Assembly: GCA_018398765.1 (NCBI GenBank)
Contig: JAHBMJ010002422.1
Span: 48,161 to 100,496, forward strand
Source of the DNA: Chromera velia
Lineage: Eukaryota; Sar; Chromeraceae
Length of the DNA: 52,336 nucleotides
Direction: 5' to 3'
The position numbers and the translations under genes were made by a program. The notes under the pieces are model-generated. The model saw nothing but the letters and a program-made list of their open reading frames with translations. It was not told where the DNA came from and searched no databases. How positions within the stretch are numbered: the stretch's first letter is position 1; each line of letters opens with the position of its first letter. Shown piece after piece: positions 11,382 to 21,163 of this stretch.

Positions 11382-12655
11382 TACGCATTCATGCAAATTT
11401 TCTGATCGATTCAAACGGAAACAGCCGACATTCTGTTGGTTCACTTTTTTCAGACCTGCATGCAAAGAAAAATGACATCATGTTTCCAGAAACCACCAGA
11501 GGCCCCTGACCCCGTTTAAACTCTGCGTCCTGCCTCTCGGCCTACGACAAACCCCCCTAGCTAGGTGCCTCAGCAGTCCCCCGAGCGATGTGAATTTAAG
11601 AACAGAGAGTTAACTGCACAACTTCTGACTGATTGAGTTTTGCTTCTAAGTTCTCTTCCCTGCATCCATCCATGCAGGCAAGCCCCTGGCCTCCGTGATC
11701 CACCCCGTCTACGCACCCCAGGGATACGACGACGGTGTGCGCACAGGGGATGGCCCGGGGCTCCATCAGCAACAGGCAGAGGTGAGTGCCTCGGAAAGGA
11801 GGTTGGGCGTGATGGGAACAGTATTACTCAATGGGAAGGTGCCGGTCCCTCTCCAGGTTGAAATGGAATCAATAAAGGAGACCTCCATAGGATCTCTCTA
11901 TCCCTTTCTATCGGTGTAGATATGGGCCTGCCTGTGTGTTTTCCGTTTCCGTTCAGAGCGTTTGTTCACCCACAGTCTTCTGATACGACTGCATGTGCGT
12001 GATTGATGGAGCGATGCGCGGTTCTGATGGAGCGATGCGCGGTTTGCTGGACAGTTGCACGTCAGATTCAGATATATGATGCTCACATCAACCTGCAGCG
12101 CTCGCTGTAGCCCTCCTCTTCTGCTTCTGCGTGATTCTGCAGCAACCCCAAGTTCAGCACTTCCAGCAGACAGAGGGCATGCCAGGTGGACAAACTGAAG
12201 CACCCCCAGCGAGCAACGTGCAGGTCTGTTGAAAAAGACAATAATGGTGTCTTGCCGTCTCGATCATTGTACCTATCCTTGGACAGGTTGGTTGTTCTTG
12301 GTGTTAATTTGTCTCTTCTTGCATTCGCTTGGGTCCCCAGACTGCGAATCTTTTCTTCGACATGAGAGAGAGGGGGGGGATGGGTGCACGGCAGTTCATC
12401 TCTATGTTGGTCGTCCGCTTCTACTCGTGTCTCTGTAGCATGCATTTATGCCATCATGCACGGAAAACGAGGAAAAACAGGAAGGAGGTATGGGAGGTAT
12501 GGCAGCGCTCAATTTGGAAGTGCATGTGTTTCCTCGATGCTCTGCATGTGCAGGCGGTCGAAGGAGGCCCCGGCCAGGCCGCCGGTCCTCCGCCCCAAGG
12601 CCCTGCCCCGCTCAGCAATCCATTTGCACTTGCGAGGCCTCCCCCTTCCTCCTAA
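9349..12655 (+). CDS. Proline/glutamine-rich protein, 7 exons, complete model
   Basis: Every junction agrees in phase: 9349-9385, 9480-9677, 10196-10263, 11092-11299, 11678-11781, 12143-12223 and 12554-12655 (stop TAA). The product is about 265 residues. It begins MWTSREATASPE, continues through a Gly/Ala/Gln-rich part, a short hydrophobic/aromatic exon (WMFLPTREVGVPNRYYF), a Pro-rich exon containing PPPPPP and NYYRQP, then Gln- and Pro-rich tails ending ALARPPPSS. Donors are GTGAGTG (twice), GTCTGTT (twice), GTAGGTC and GTCAGCC. No known domain is evident. Low-complexity Pro/Tyr/Gln composition suggests a disordered linker, wall or RNA-associated protein, which is speculation. The stop sits about 40 bp before AT-rich island 2. 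Confidence 0.75.
11341..11382. repeat. (CT)n(GT)n bipartite microsatellite
   Basis: A CT run passes directly into a GT run inside intron 4 of the proline-rich gene, just after the GTCAGCC donor. Confidence 0.85.
12004..12045. repeat. Tandem duplication in intron 5 of the proline-rich gene
   Basis: The unit TGATGGAGCGATGCGCGGTT occurs twice in direct succession, followed by the next exon's acceptor region about 100 bp later. It is recent, since the copies are almost identical. Confidence 0.75.
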
Positions 12656-12659
12656 GCAC

Positions 12660-12959
12660 ATGGAAGGGTCTCCTTCATTTCCGCGTAATTAGTTGGTTCT
12701 TAATACTTTGAAAGGGGGCCCACGGGCGGGAGGATACTTTATCTTTTGTGTTCTTTTTTTTTAGAGGTGATAGGAAAGGCAATAAAGTTCTGGTATGGAG
12801 AGTGGAAACGGAAGAGAACTGATTGAAGTCTGGGTTTGAAAACCGAAACAATATATTTTTTTTTTGTAATAAATAAATTGGTACAACAGCTAATAGCAGC
12901 TTAAAGATGAGCTAGCAATAGCCAGCAATGCCTAGCATGAGTTTAGATTTTTGAAAAAA
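12660..12959. other. AT-rich island between converging genes (island 2)
   Basis: A short AT-rich segment with T and A runs (about 12755-12880) separates the stop of the plus gene (12655) from the stop of the minus reading (12960). No gene is seen in it. Confidence 0.5.
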
Positions 12960-13700
12960 CTAGGTGTGATCTGTAAAGTTTAAAAGTGAAATAGAGTTTA
13001 AAGTCCGGTTTGAGTCTGCGGACTCTAAAGTATAACTTTTGAAACGCACTTTAAATTTTTTATGGTATATTGAACCTATGTGGGCCGCAGCTATGAGAGC
13101 GATACACGCGTATGTCTCTAGCAGCGTCCCGCGGCCCAGAGGGGTCCAGTAGAATACCAACATGGTATACACATTTCCGCCAAATCCAGCCAGCATGGAC
13201 ATGGCCGTCTTCCATCTCCTGTAGTGCAAGAGCTTGAGAACCCACTCGGATGTGTTCATTGAAATGCCCAAAAGACACCATACACCCAAAGATATCCCCA
13301 ATCTTCGCTCGACACCTCTCTATCAATCTTTGACAAAAATAAAGGGTGTGACAAGACCAACAAGCACGGCTACCTAGTACCTAACAAAGGCCACACAATA
13401 CGTAAGTCTTAAATCCCTCGCCCTTATCCCTCAGATTTTGAAATGAAAAGGCAGTTGCTGGTGGTACGGTGCAAAAGTAACAAAAGCTCCGGAAGGACAC
13501 CTCTGAAGCACTCACTCCCTCTTCTTCACCATGGAGCTCATGCTCTTCTTCTCTCACCTGTACCCCCCCAGTCACCTCCCCTCCCTCCCCTATCCGAGTC
13601 AATTTGGTAGCTGATGGCACGCTGCGCCTATCCTGGTGCTCTTTCATTCGGTACCAAAGTAACGGGTGCGCTAAGAGCATTAGCACCCCCGTGTAAGACG
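12960..13700 (-). CDS. Putative membrane protein fragment, unrecognised
   Basis: Two candidate exons occur on the minus strand. The upper one (about 13690-13540) reads MLLAHPLLWYRMKEHQD, then a Glu-rich tail, and could end at a GTGAGTGC donor. The lower one (about 13300-12960) holds two hydrophobic stretches: MLAGFGGNVYTMLVFYW and ETYACIALIAAAHIGS. The acceptor between them is not settled. The 3' part is AT-rich and runs into island 2. I do not recognise the family; a decayed gene is possible. Confidence 0.35.
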
Positions 13701-14653
13701 TTCATTTCTCCTCACTAAAGTGTTGCTGGGTTTCCTTGGTCCTTTCCCATTTCCTGTTCGTACCTTCCATCGATGCAGTAATATCAATATACAATCACTG
13801 CTTGCAGCTACTTGCAGCGTTCTCCCGAAAAACGACTCTTAGCCTGAAGAGTGTCAGGCACAGGCCCTACAAGAGAGGTGTATGTCACTGAAACTGTATG
13901 AGCAAAAACTCAGAGTAGACAATTAAAACATTTACGACGCGGGTATGTGTATGTACATGTGAGCTGGCAGGGAGGTTTGCAAGTCACTGTGAACAGTGTG
14001 AAGGTTGATCATGAATATTTGCGTGTTGGAAGACAAAGGTCAGTCAGCCAGTCAATTGGATTCTCGCGGCTGGGCCATGTAGTGCCTGCATCGTCGTCCC
14101 CAACCGGCTCCGCGTTAAGTCAACCACGCGGCCCCGGAAAGATCCATCGGCTCCATTCGCATGCATGTGCATGCACGCGGGCGCGGAAAGTCCCGCGTGT
14201 CACAGCTATAGAAAGCGTCGAAGATTTTCGCGGGCCGCGGCAAGAGACGGCTGATAGAATTTGGGCATGCATCGTGCAGGATACAGCGAAAAAAGGTCGT
14301 GGGAGCCGTTCTGCTCAATTTGACCCTCTCGGGAGAGTCTGATGTGCAGCGAATCAATTTTTTGTTCTTCTGCAAAAGGGCGTCTTTGCTTGAAGAACCC
14401 TGTCGTTCCATTTTTCAGTGGGGAATGCATCTATAGTGCCCGTCAAAATTTTTGTTGCGCAACAGCTAGGTGTCGTTTGCGAACGTCCGTGCTCTGTCTG
14501 CTGACACACCTTGCGGCCGGGTACTCGTGGTGTCTCCTACTGCAGAGTCTTCTTGACTCGTGTTTGCCGTCAATGGACCGGGTCCTCGTGGGACTCAGTG
14601 CAAGGACGTGACCATAGAGTGAAGCTTTTTCGACTCGACGGGCTGAGAGGAGG
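13701..14653. promoter_or_regulatory. Head-to-head spacer and 5' leader of the AP2 gene
   Basis: No exon is supported. A GCATGCATGTGCATGCAC block lies at 14159-14176, followed by CG-rich palindromic sequence (GGGCGCGG, CGGGCCGCGG). The AP2 transcript probably starts downstream of this. Confidence 0.35.
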
Positions 14654-14966
14654 GTGAGTAATCAGCTCTTCTGTTCAGCCGTGTGTGGGAAGGATTTTGG
14701 GTTCCTGTGCTGACCCCTCGCACCCATATATTCCCGTAGAAATGAAAGAAAATGCACAGGAAAATAAAAATAAGGATTGATTGAGGCCTTCCTCACCTTT
14801 TCCAACTGCGCACCTGGTTCCTCGCCTTCTTTTTCGTCCGTCTCTTGTTTGTATCGGCCAGCTTACACACACCCTTCTCTTTCTCTCTCATGAAACCTCC
14901 TCTCAGACAACGGTATCCCCTTCTTTCTCCTGTCTGCATGCAGAAGTCTTCCCTGCTCATCACATC

Positions 14967-17900
14967 ATGTATGGAGGTCAACATTGGTACTATTACCCCC
15001 AGTACAACTGGGGCATTGACGGCTCGCTTCCCCAGGCTGGCCAGGGCTCAGGTCATTTTTCTTCACCGAACGCCCAGCAATGGTATCATCAGCAGTACCC
15101 TTCCACGTACCAGAACGAAGACTCCTTTCCTTCCCACGCCCCCATACCTGGCCAGGGCTCCTCTGTCCTTCCGTCTCCCGGCTCCTTTCCTCCCCAGCAA
15201 GCCTATAACCAGTCCACTTCCCAATACCAAAACACTCTTCGCTTTTCTTCGATCCCCACACCCGAGCAGCTGCGGTCTTTTTTCTCTTCCCAAAACGCGG
15301 CATCGCAGAGTCAGGGTCACCCTGGGGCTCCACTCAGGGGGCCGGTGTCAGGTCTGACTGACAAGGACACCCAGCGCTCCCTGTGCACGGCTTGGGGCGA
15401 GAAGTCGAGTTTTAACTTCAGAGAACCGCACCCCTCCGCACTGACTAGCGCCTCTATGCCCGGACTCATCCAATCACAACCACCACAACAACAGCAGGAG
15501 AATCATCTCCTTTTTGGCCAGGGCCTCCCTGGGCACTTTTTCCCCCCACCCATCCCCCCTGCCGCTTTCCCTCCAGAGCCTCCGGGGATGGTGGAGATTT
15601 CGCCCACCTCCTCTATCAATGTTTCCATGGAGCCTGTCGTGGAGGAAACTCCGCAGACAAGGACTTCCCTCACCCCTTCTTCTGCCGACATTTCCATGCA
15701 GCCTGTTTTGGTGGTAAATCCGCAGATAAAGACTTTATTCACCCCTTCTTGTACCGACATTTCCATGGAGCCTGTCGGAGAGGAAACTCCGCAGACAAAA
15801 AGCACTCAGCAGACAGAGGAGGATGGGGAGGGGGGGGGATCTCGTGGAGGGGGGGGAGCTGAGCCACCTGCTGCTGCGACTGCCGAGACGGCAGCTGCAG
15901 CTTCGTCATTTTTCTTTCCCGCCATGCAGAGAAACAGGGAGGCGGGAGGCGTGGCTGCTGGAGACGACAGGCACACGGGCGGGGTGGAGGGGGTGGGTTT
16001 GGATCAGAGTGATTCCCTGGGGGTGGAACACGTGGGGGAGGGGGGGGGGGACAGAGATTCCCTTTCGGGGATGGAAAAGGAGTGTGGAATGCAACAGACT
16101 TCCCTTGTCGCACAGCCCCCCCCTCTGATCAGACCCGCAGCGAGTGCAGAGACACTCGGCAGCGTGAGCGTCCCGCTTCCGCAGCAGGAGAGAGTAGGAG
16201 TGCAGACAGAAACCGGGGTCGTTGCAAGGAGACCAGTTGAAGAGAAAAAGGTCAAGAATGAGAATTATCGCCTTCCGGGTGTCGTCTATCACAAGCGGCA
16301 GAAATTGTGGGAGAGCTTTGTCGTTCTCAACGGAGACCTCTCAGGTCCCCTACTTGAGGTCAGCATGTACTTTGATACCTCCTTGTACGGACACGATGAG
16401 GCCTTTCAGTTGGCAAAGGCATGTCGGTTGGATATGGACACGATGAGGGAAGAGGGGGTGCGCGAGGCCGATCCCATACTACAAAAGCTCCGCCCCAAAT
16501 ATCCCCGCAAGCCCCCACTGTGTGCGGGGAATAAAACGGAAGAGAGACAACAACAGCAAACAGACGCCCCTTCCGATACCCCCACCACACCCGCGTCTCC
16601 TGCTGCCGCCCCCCCTGGTGAAGGGCTTGAGGAGGCCGTCAGAAGGGCCGCACCCGCCACACACACAGGCGGCAAGCCGAAGAGGCGTCAGAGTGGGGTG
16701 GAAGGGGTGAGTTGGGATCCCAAGAATTGCCAGTGGGTGGCAAAGGTGTTCGTTGACGGTCGAATCTCGCTTGATAAGTTCCCTGTGTCTGCATATGGGG
16801 AAGAATTGGCCCTCCAGGCAGCCATCCGTTACAGGGAGGTGCACGTGATGGGGGCCCAACAGAAAAAAGGCAAGGGGGGGGGGAATCAGATGGGCAAAGG
16901 GGAGGATGCCCTCGTTCCTGTCGGGTGCAGACCGAAACGAAACAACAAAAAAGAAAAGAAGGAAGGAGAAGAAACAGGGGAGCTCAAGGGGGTAGGCTGG
17001 CACCCCCAGAAAGAAGCTTACCAGGCCCATGTGTCCTTGCCCCTAGGCAGCGCCAACATCGCGTTTCGCGTCGCCCACTACGGGCAGAAAAATGCTCTTA
17101 AGCAGGCAAAAGCATGCCGAAAAGAGATGGAGAGGCTGAAAAGAAAGGGATGGAAAGATCACAAAGCCATGGTCCAACACCTCCGAAAGACGAAGTTCCC
17201 TCTTCAGAAGAAGAGACCCAAACCTCTGCAGCAGGGGGGGGGGGAATCTGAGGGAGAGGGAATGGAAGAAGGAGCAGAGCTTGACCAAACCGGGGGGGGG
17301 GACCCTTCTCCTTCTGCAGCCTCTGCTGCTGCTGCTGCATCTGCCCGTGGTTCCTCTGGCAAAAGGGGGACTGCAGCGCCGTCAGCGGGAGGTAGGAAGG
17401 GGACAAGCGAGGTTGTGGAGGGGGTGAGTTGGGACCCCCGGCTTTCCTCTTGGGTGGCAAAGGGCCGTCTGGACGGTCGCGTCACGTTGGAGAGGTTTCC
17501 CGTCTCCGTCTTTGGGGACGCAGGTGCCCTCGAGGCGGCACACAATTTCAGAAAATTGATGGTCGAAGGAGAAAAGAGTAGTATGGGCAGTGACGCGCCG
17601 CAAGTGCGAAAGCGCGCAGAGCGAGCAGTCGAGGAAAGGGAAGGAGAAGAGGAAGAGGAGGAAGAGGAAGAGGGAGAGGTGGGTTCCCGCAAGAGTGGCG
17701 TGAAGGGCGTCACGTGGATGGGATATGGTCAGAACGCGTGGCGAGCAAGCGTGACGTTGGATGGTCGGAATGTGTATTTGCAGTTCCCTTCGTTTTCCTA
17801 CGGAGACGAAAAGGCCTTGGAGAAGGCGAAGGAATGTCGGGCAGAGATGGAAAAGATGAGGGAGGAGGGATGGACAGATCATGAGACGTTCCGAAAAGAG

Positions 17901-19365
17901 ATCCGTCGACAATTCCCCGCCGTTTTAGGTCAAAAAAAGGGAGGGGTTAGTGATGAGGAAGAGGAGGAAGAGGAAGAAGAAGAAGAGGAAGAGGAGGAGG
18001 AAGAAGAGGAAGGCCCCCGTGAGAGTGGTATGACTGGTGTCGTTTGGATAGGGGGGAAAAAAAGGGAGTGGAGAGCAGGGGTAACGATTCATTATAAGAA
18101 CGTGTACCGTCATTTCCCTGGCTTGACATTAGGTGACAAAGTGGCTCTGCAGAAGGCGAAGGAGTGTCGGGCAGAGATGGAAAAGATGAGAGAGGAGGGA
18201 TGGACGGACGTTCAGAAGTTTCGCAGAGAAATCCGCAAGAGATTTCCGATCGATTCGGAACTTCTGGAGGGCGGGGAGAGTGAAGAGGAGGAAGAAGATG
18301 AAGAGGAGGAAGAAGAAGAGGAAGAAGAGGAAGAGGAAGAGGAGGAGGAAGAAGAGGAAGAGGAGGAGGAGGAAGAAGAGGAGGAAGGGGGAGCTCGAAA
18401 GAGCGGCGTGACAGGAGTTACATGGAATACGCAGCTCCAGGCCTGGTATGCCGTTTTTTCGAAGGGTAGTAAGAACTATGCCGTTGTCTTTCCCACGAGA
18501 ACTCTCGGCTTCAAAGAGGCGCTGGAGAGGGCCATCAAATGCCGAAAGGAGTCTGAGAGGATGAAAGCACAAGGCCGCACAGACTACAAAACGATGAAAG
18601 AGGAACTGCGTGCAAAGTTTCTTGAAGGGGTGGGGGGACTGCAGTTGACTTCTCAGCAGCAGCCCCGAAAGCCCATGCAGTCAGCAGGGGGGAGGGGAGG
18701 AAAGATGGAGGGGAGAGAGACCAACAAAGGCCCCTCTGCTGTCAACAGAAGGGGAAAGACTCAGACTGAGAGTTCCCCTGATGAGTCCGACTCCGAATCT
18801 GAAGGGAAAGGCAAAGGGGGGTTGACCTTGAGGACAGCCGCTCCAAACGTTCCCCCTCAGGCTGCCGACCGAAAGAGAAAGCTGACTGTTGCCCTTGCAC
18901 TCCCGAACCCGAAACAAAGGAAGGCATCGAAGAAGCAGGAGAAAGAAGAGGAGAAGGAATCGGAGGGGTTCAAAAACTGCACCTTCGCAACTCCCTGTGA
19001 AACGTGCCGAAAGAATGACGCTTTCCTTTTCTCGTCTTTCTCTTCTTCTTCCCCTTCTTCTTGCTCCCCCTCTTCCGCTTCCTCCTCTGCAAGTGCTTCA
19101 TTTCCGCCCGTCGAATCGGGGGCAGGGGAGGGCGAAGTCGCGATGATCCAAAAGGAGGGTGTGGAGACCCCAAAGACGACTAAAGGCGCAGAGGCAGAGA
19201 AGAGCTCTCTGTTTGCGTCCACGGTGGAGAAGAGAAAGATGCTGATGTCAGTCAGTCAGTCTGCTTGTCTAAGTACTTGCTTTTGTGAATGGACAGAAGC
19301 CAAAGAAAAGAAAAGACTCCTTGGAAGAATCTGCGATTCGACAGCTTGCTTCACAGGATGGATGA
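14967..19365 (+). CDS. Transcription-factor-like protein with seven AP2-type domains
   Basis: The protein has about 1450 residues in two coding exons, 14967-19250 and 19297-19365. A 5'UTR intron at 14654-14943 (GTGAGTA...TGCATGCAG) makes the ATG at 14967 (MYGGQHWYYYPQ) the likely start. The N-terminal third is Gln/Pro/Ser-rich. Seven AP2/ERF-like domains follow at about residues 432-511, 575-628, 673-746, 813-868, 907-986, 1018-1094 and 1142-1219; each has a GVxW strand start and a helix such as ALEKAKECRAEMEK. Domains 2 and 4 are short. Domains 1, 3, 5, 6 and 7 carry or retain an extra C-terminal helix (EEGWTDHETFRKEIRRQFP). Long poly-Glu linkers separate domains 5, 6 and 7. In phase 0 the last exon begins KPKKRKDS, a classical nuclear-localisation motif. 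AP2 domains bind DNA, so a nuclear regulator is inferred. The donor lies in a (GTCA)n run, so other C-termini are possible. Confidence 0.85.
17944..18386. repeat. Poly-glutamate-encoding GAR tracts
   Basis: Two GAA/GAG tracts (about 17944-18012 and 18283-18386) encode long acidic linkers on either side of AP2 domain 6. They are purine-only and probably length-variable. Confidence 0.85.
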
Positions 19366-19694
19366 GTGAGGATCGAGATTTGCTTTGCTTTCTGCATGAT
19401 CGACTGATCGATCGATCGATGAGTCAATGACTCAACTGATGGCGAGAGAGAACGATTGATGCATCTGGCGGGGTCGGCTGGATAGATGGATGGATGGATG
19501 GATGGATGCGGACGGAGGGATTCACATGCAGACCTTCTGCACACATCCCCAGACCCGCAGAAATTGAGACAGACAGATAGACCGATATTGGTGCATTATT
19601 CCTCTTCTCGCGTCAGCTTCTTTCTTTTCTATCGATCCGGGGTCGATGCCTTCCTTCCTTCCTTCCTTCCCTCCCTCCTCCTGCATGCCTGCAG
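19366..19694. other. Spacer between the AP2 and SET readings
   Basis: It contains a (GGAT)n run at about 19481-19506, ATCGATCG repeats near 19405 and a TTCC run near 19650. No independent first exon for the SET gene could be fitted in phase 2 here. Confidence 0.5.
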
Positions 19695-21119
19695 CGGCGG
19701 TCTGAATCCCCACCGACTCCCTGAGTGCTACAGCGACAAGAAGACTTCGCGGGATGAGAGGGCAGACAAATGTGAGTCTGGTCGACAAGACAGCGATTGA
19801 GTGAGTGTGTACACGGGTTGGTGGTGCACTGTACTGTTCTCTTAATTTCCTGTCATTCAGGGGAGTAGGCAGAGAGCCAGTCAGTGATTGAATGAGTTGG
19901 TGAGTCTGCCTTTCAGTAGGCAAACAGAAAAGGATGATGGATGGTCCGATCCCAGATGAAAGAAGAAAGGAAAAAAAAAGATCCAGATCGAAGAAAGGAA
20001 AAGAAAATGGAAGAAAGCAAAAGAAAAGATTCCAGATGGAAGGAAGGAACGAAGGAAGGCTTCGATTCTTGCAAGACACGCTCCCTCGATCCGCATGCAT
20101 GCAGAAAGAAAGAAAGACATACAGAGGCCGGCCAAGAAAAACGAATCCTCATTCCCCTGCAGGGCAAGATACTCAATGCCTCATTATTCCTCCATCCATG
20201 CATTAATTCCTTCCTTCCTCAATTGATCTATCTCATAGCTAGTGTCGGGGGGTCCCCCTTCTTCCCTCCCTCCCTCCCTGCTTCTTTCTGCATGCAGTCC
20301 TTCGTGTGAGAGCCGAGAGTCAATTCACCACCCCAGTTGCAAAGACAATCGAGTATCTCCACACAAGATGGTGCAAACCCGTGATCATCGGTGGCAAGGC
20401 AGTCGCGGTGGTTGGTGACGGAGTGAAAGTTAGCAAGTCAGTCTCTGTCTTTCTCTCTCTGTCCAACTCTCTCGCTTTTTCTTGGTTGCTGTATAATGTT
20501 TGCGTGGTCGACAAGAGAGTGGAATTTTGAAAGAGCTCTTGAAAGCGTATCAGAAAGTGTGACGGACACCTCGGCTTCTCTCTCGTCCTCTTCCCGTTCA
20601 TTTGAGTTCTCTTCACTGCAGTCCTGGTAGGTCTACTTGCTGCGTTTTGCGCTTCTCAAAGCTTTTCTCCTTATCTTTCTTCTTCCGGTGTATTCTCCCT
20701 TCATTCCTTCCTTCTTTTCCTTCCTTCCTCCTTTTTCTTCCTCCGTTGACGGCATAGCTTTGCAGCTCCACTCTCGGTCCCGACGTCGGCCTTGGTCTCT
20801 TTGCCACACGGTCAGTCAATGAGTGGGAGCCTGGGAGGGAGGGAGGGAGGGAGGAAGGTCTCGTTGAGAAAGGGGGGTAGGTAAGTAAGGAGGGGAGTTG
20901 CCTGATTTGGAAATTCAAATAGAGCAGGCAGTCTTTTTCTTTTCGCACCGTTGCCTCTCGTTCTCTCATGTGGTCTAGTTGTTTCGCTGTATTTTTTTTT
21001 TTTGACTCTGGTGTTCCTTCCTTCTGTTCTGTTTCTTTCTAATCTACAGCACATTACTTTCTGTTTCCTCCTATGTGTGATTCCATGGGCGTCTTTTTTT
21101 TCTGCTGTGTATCCTCTTT

Positions 21120-21163
<44 letters not shown>

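Noticed and set aside
14781-14966. Upstream extension of the AP2 frame (62 extra codons)
   Set aside because: The stretch is pyrimidine-rich, ends in TGCATGCAG and is best read as the end of a 5'UTR intron. MYGGQHWYYY at 14967 is a more natural start.
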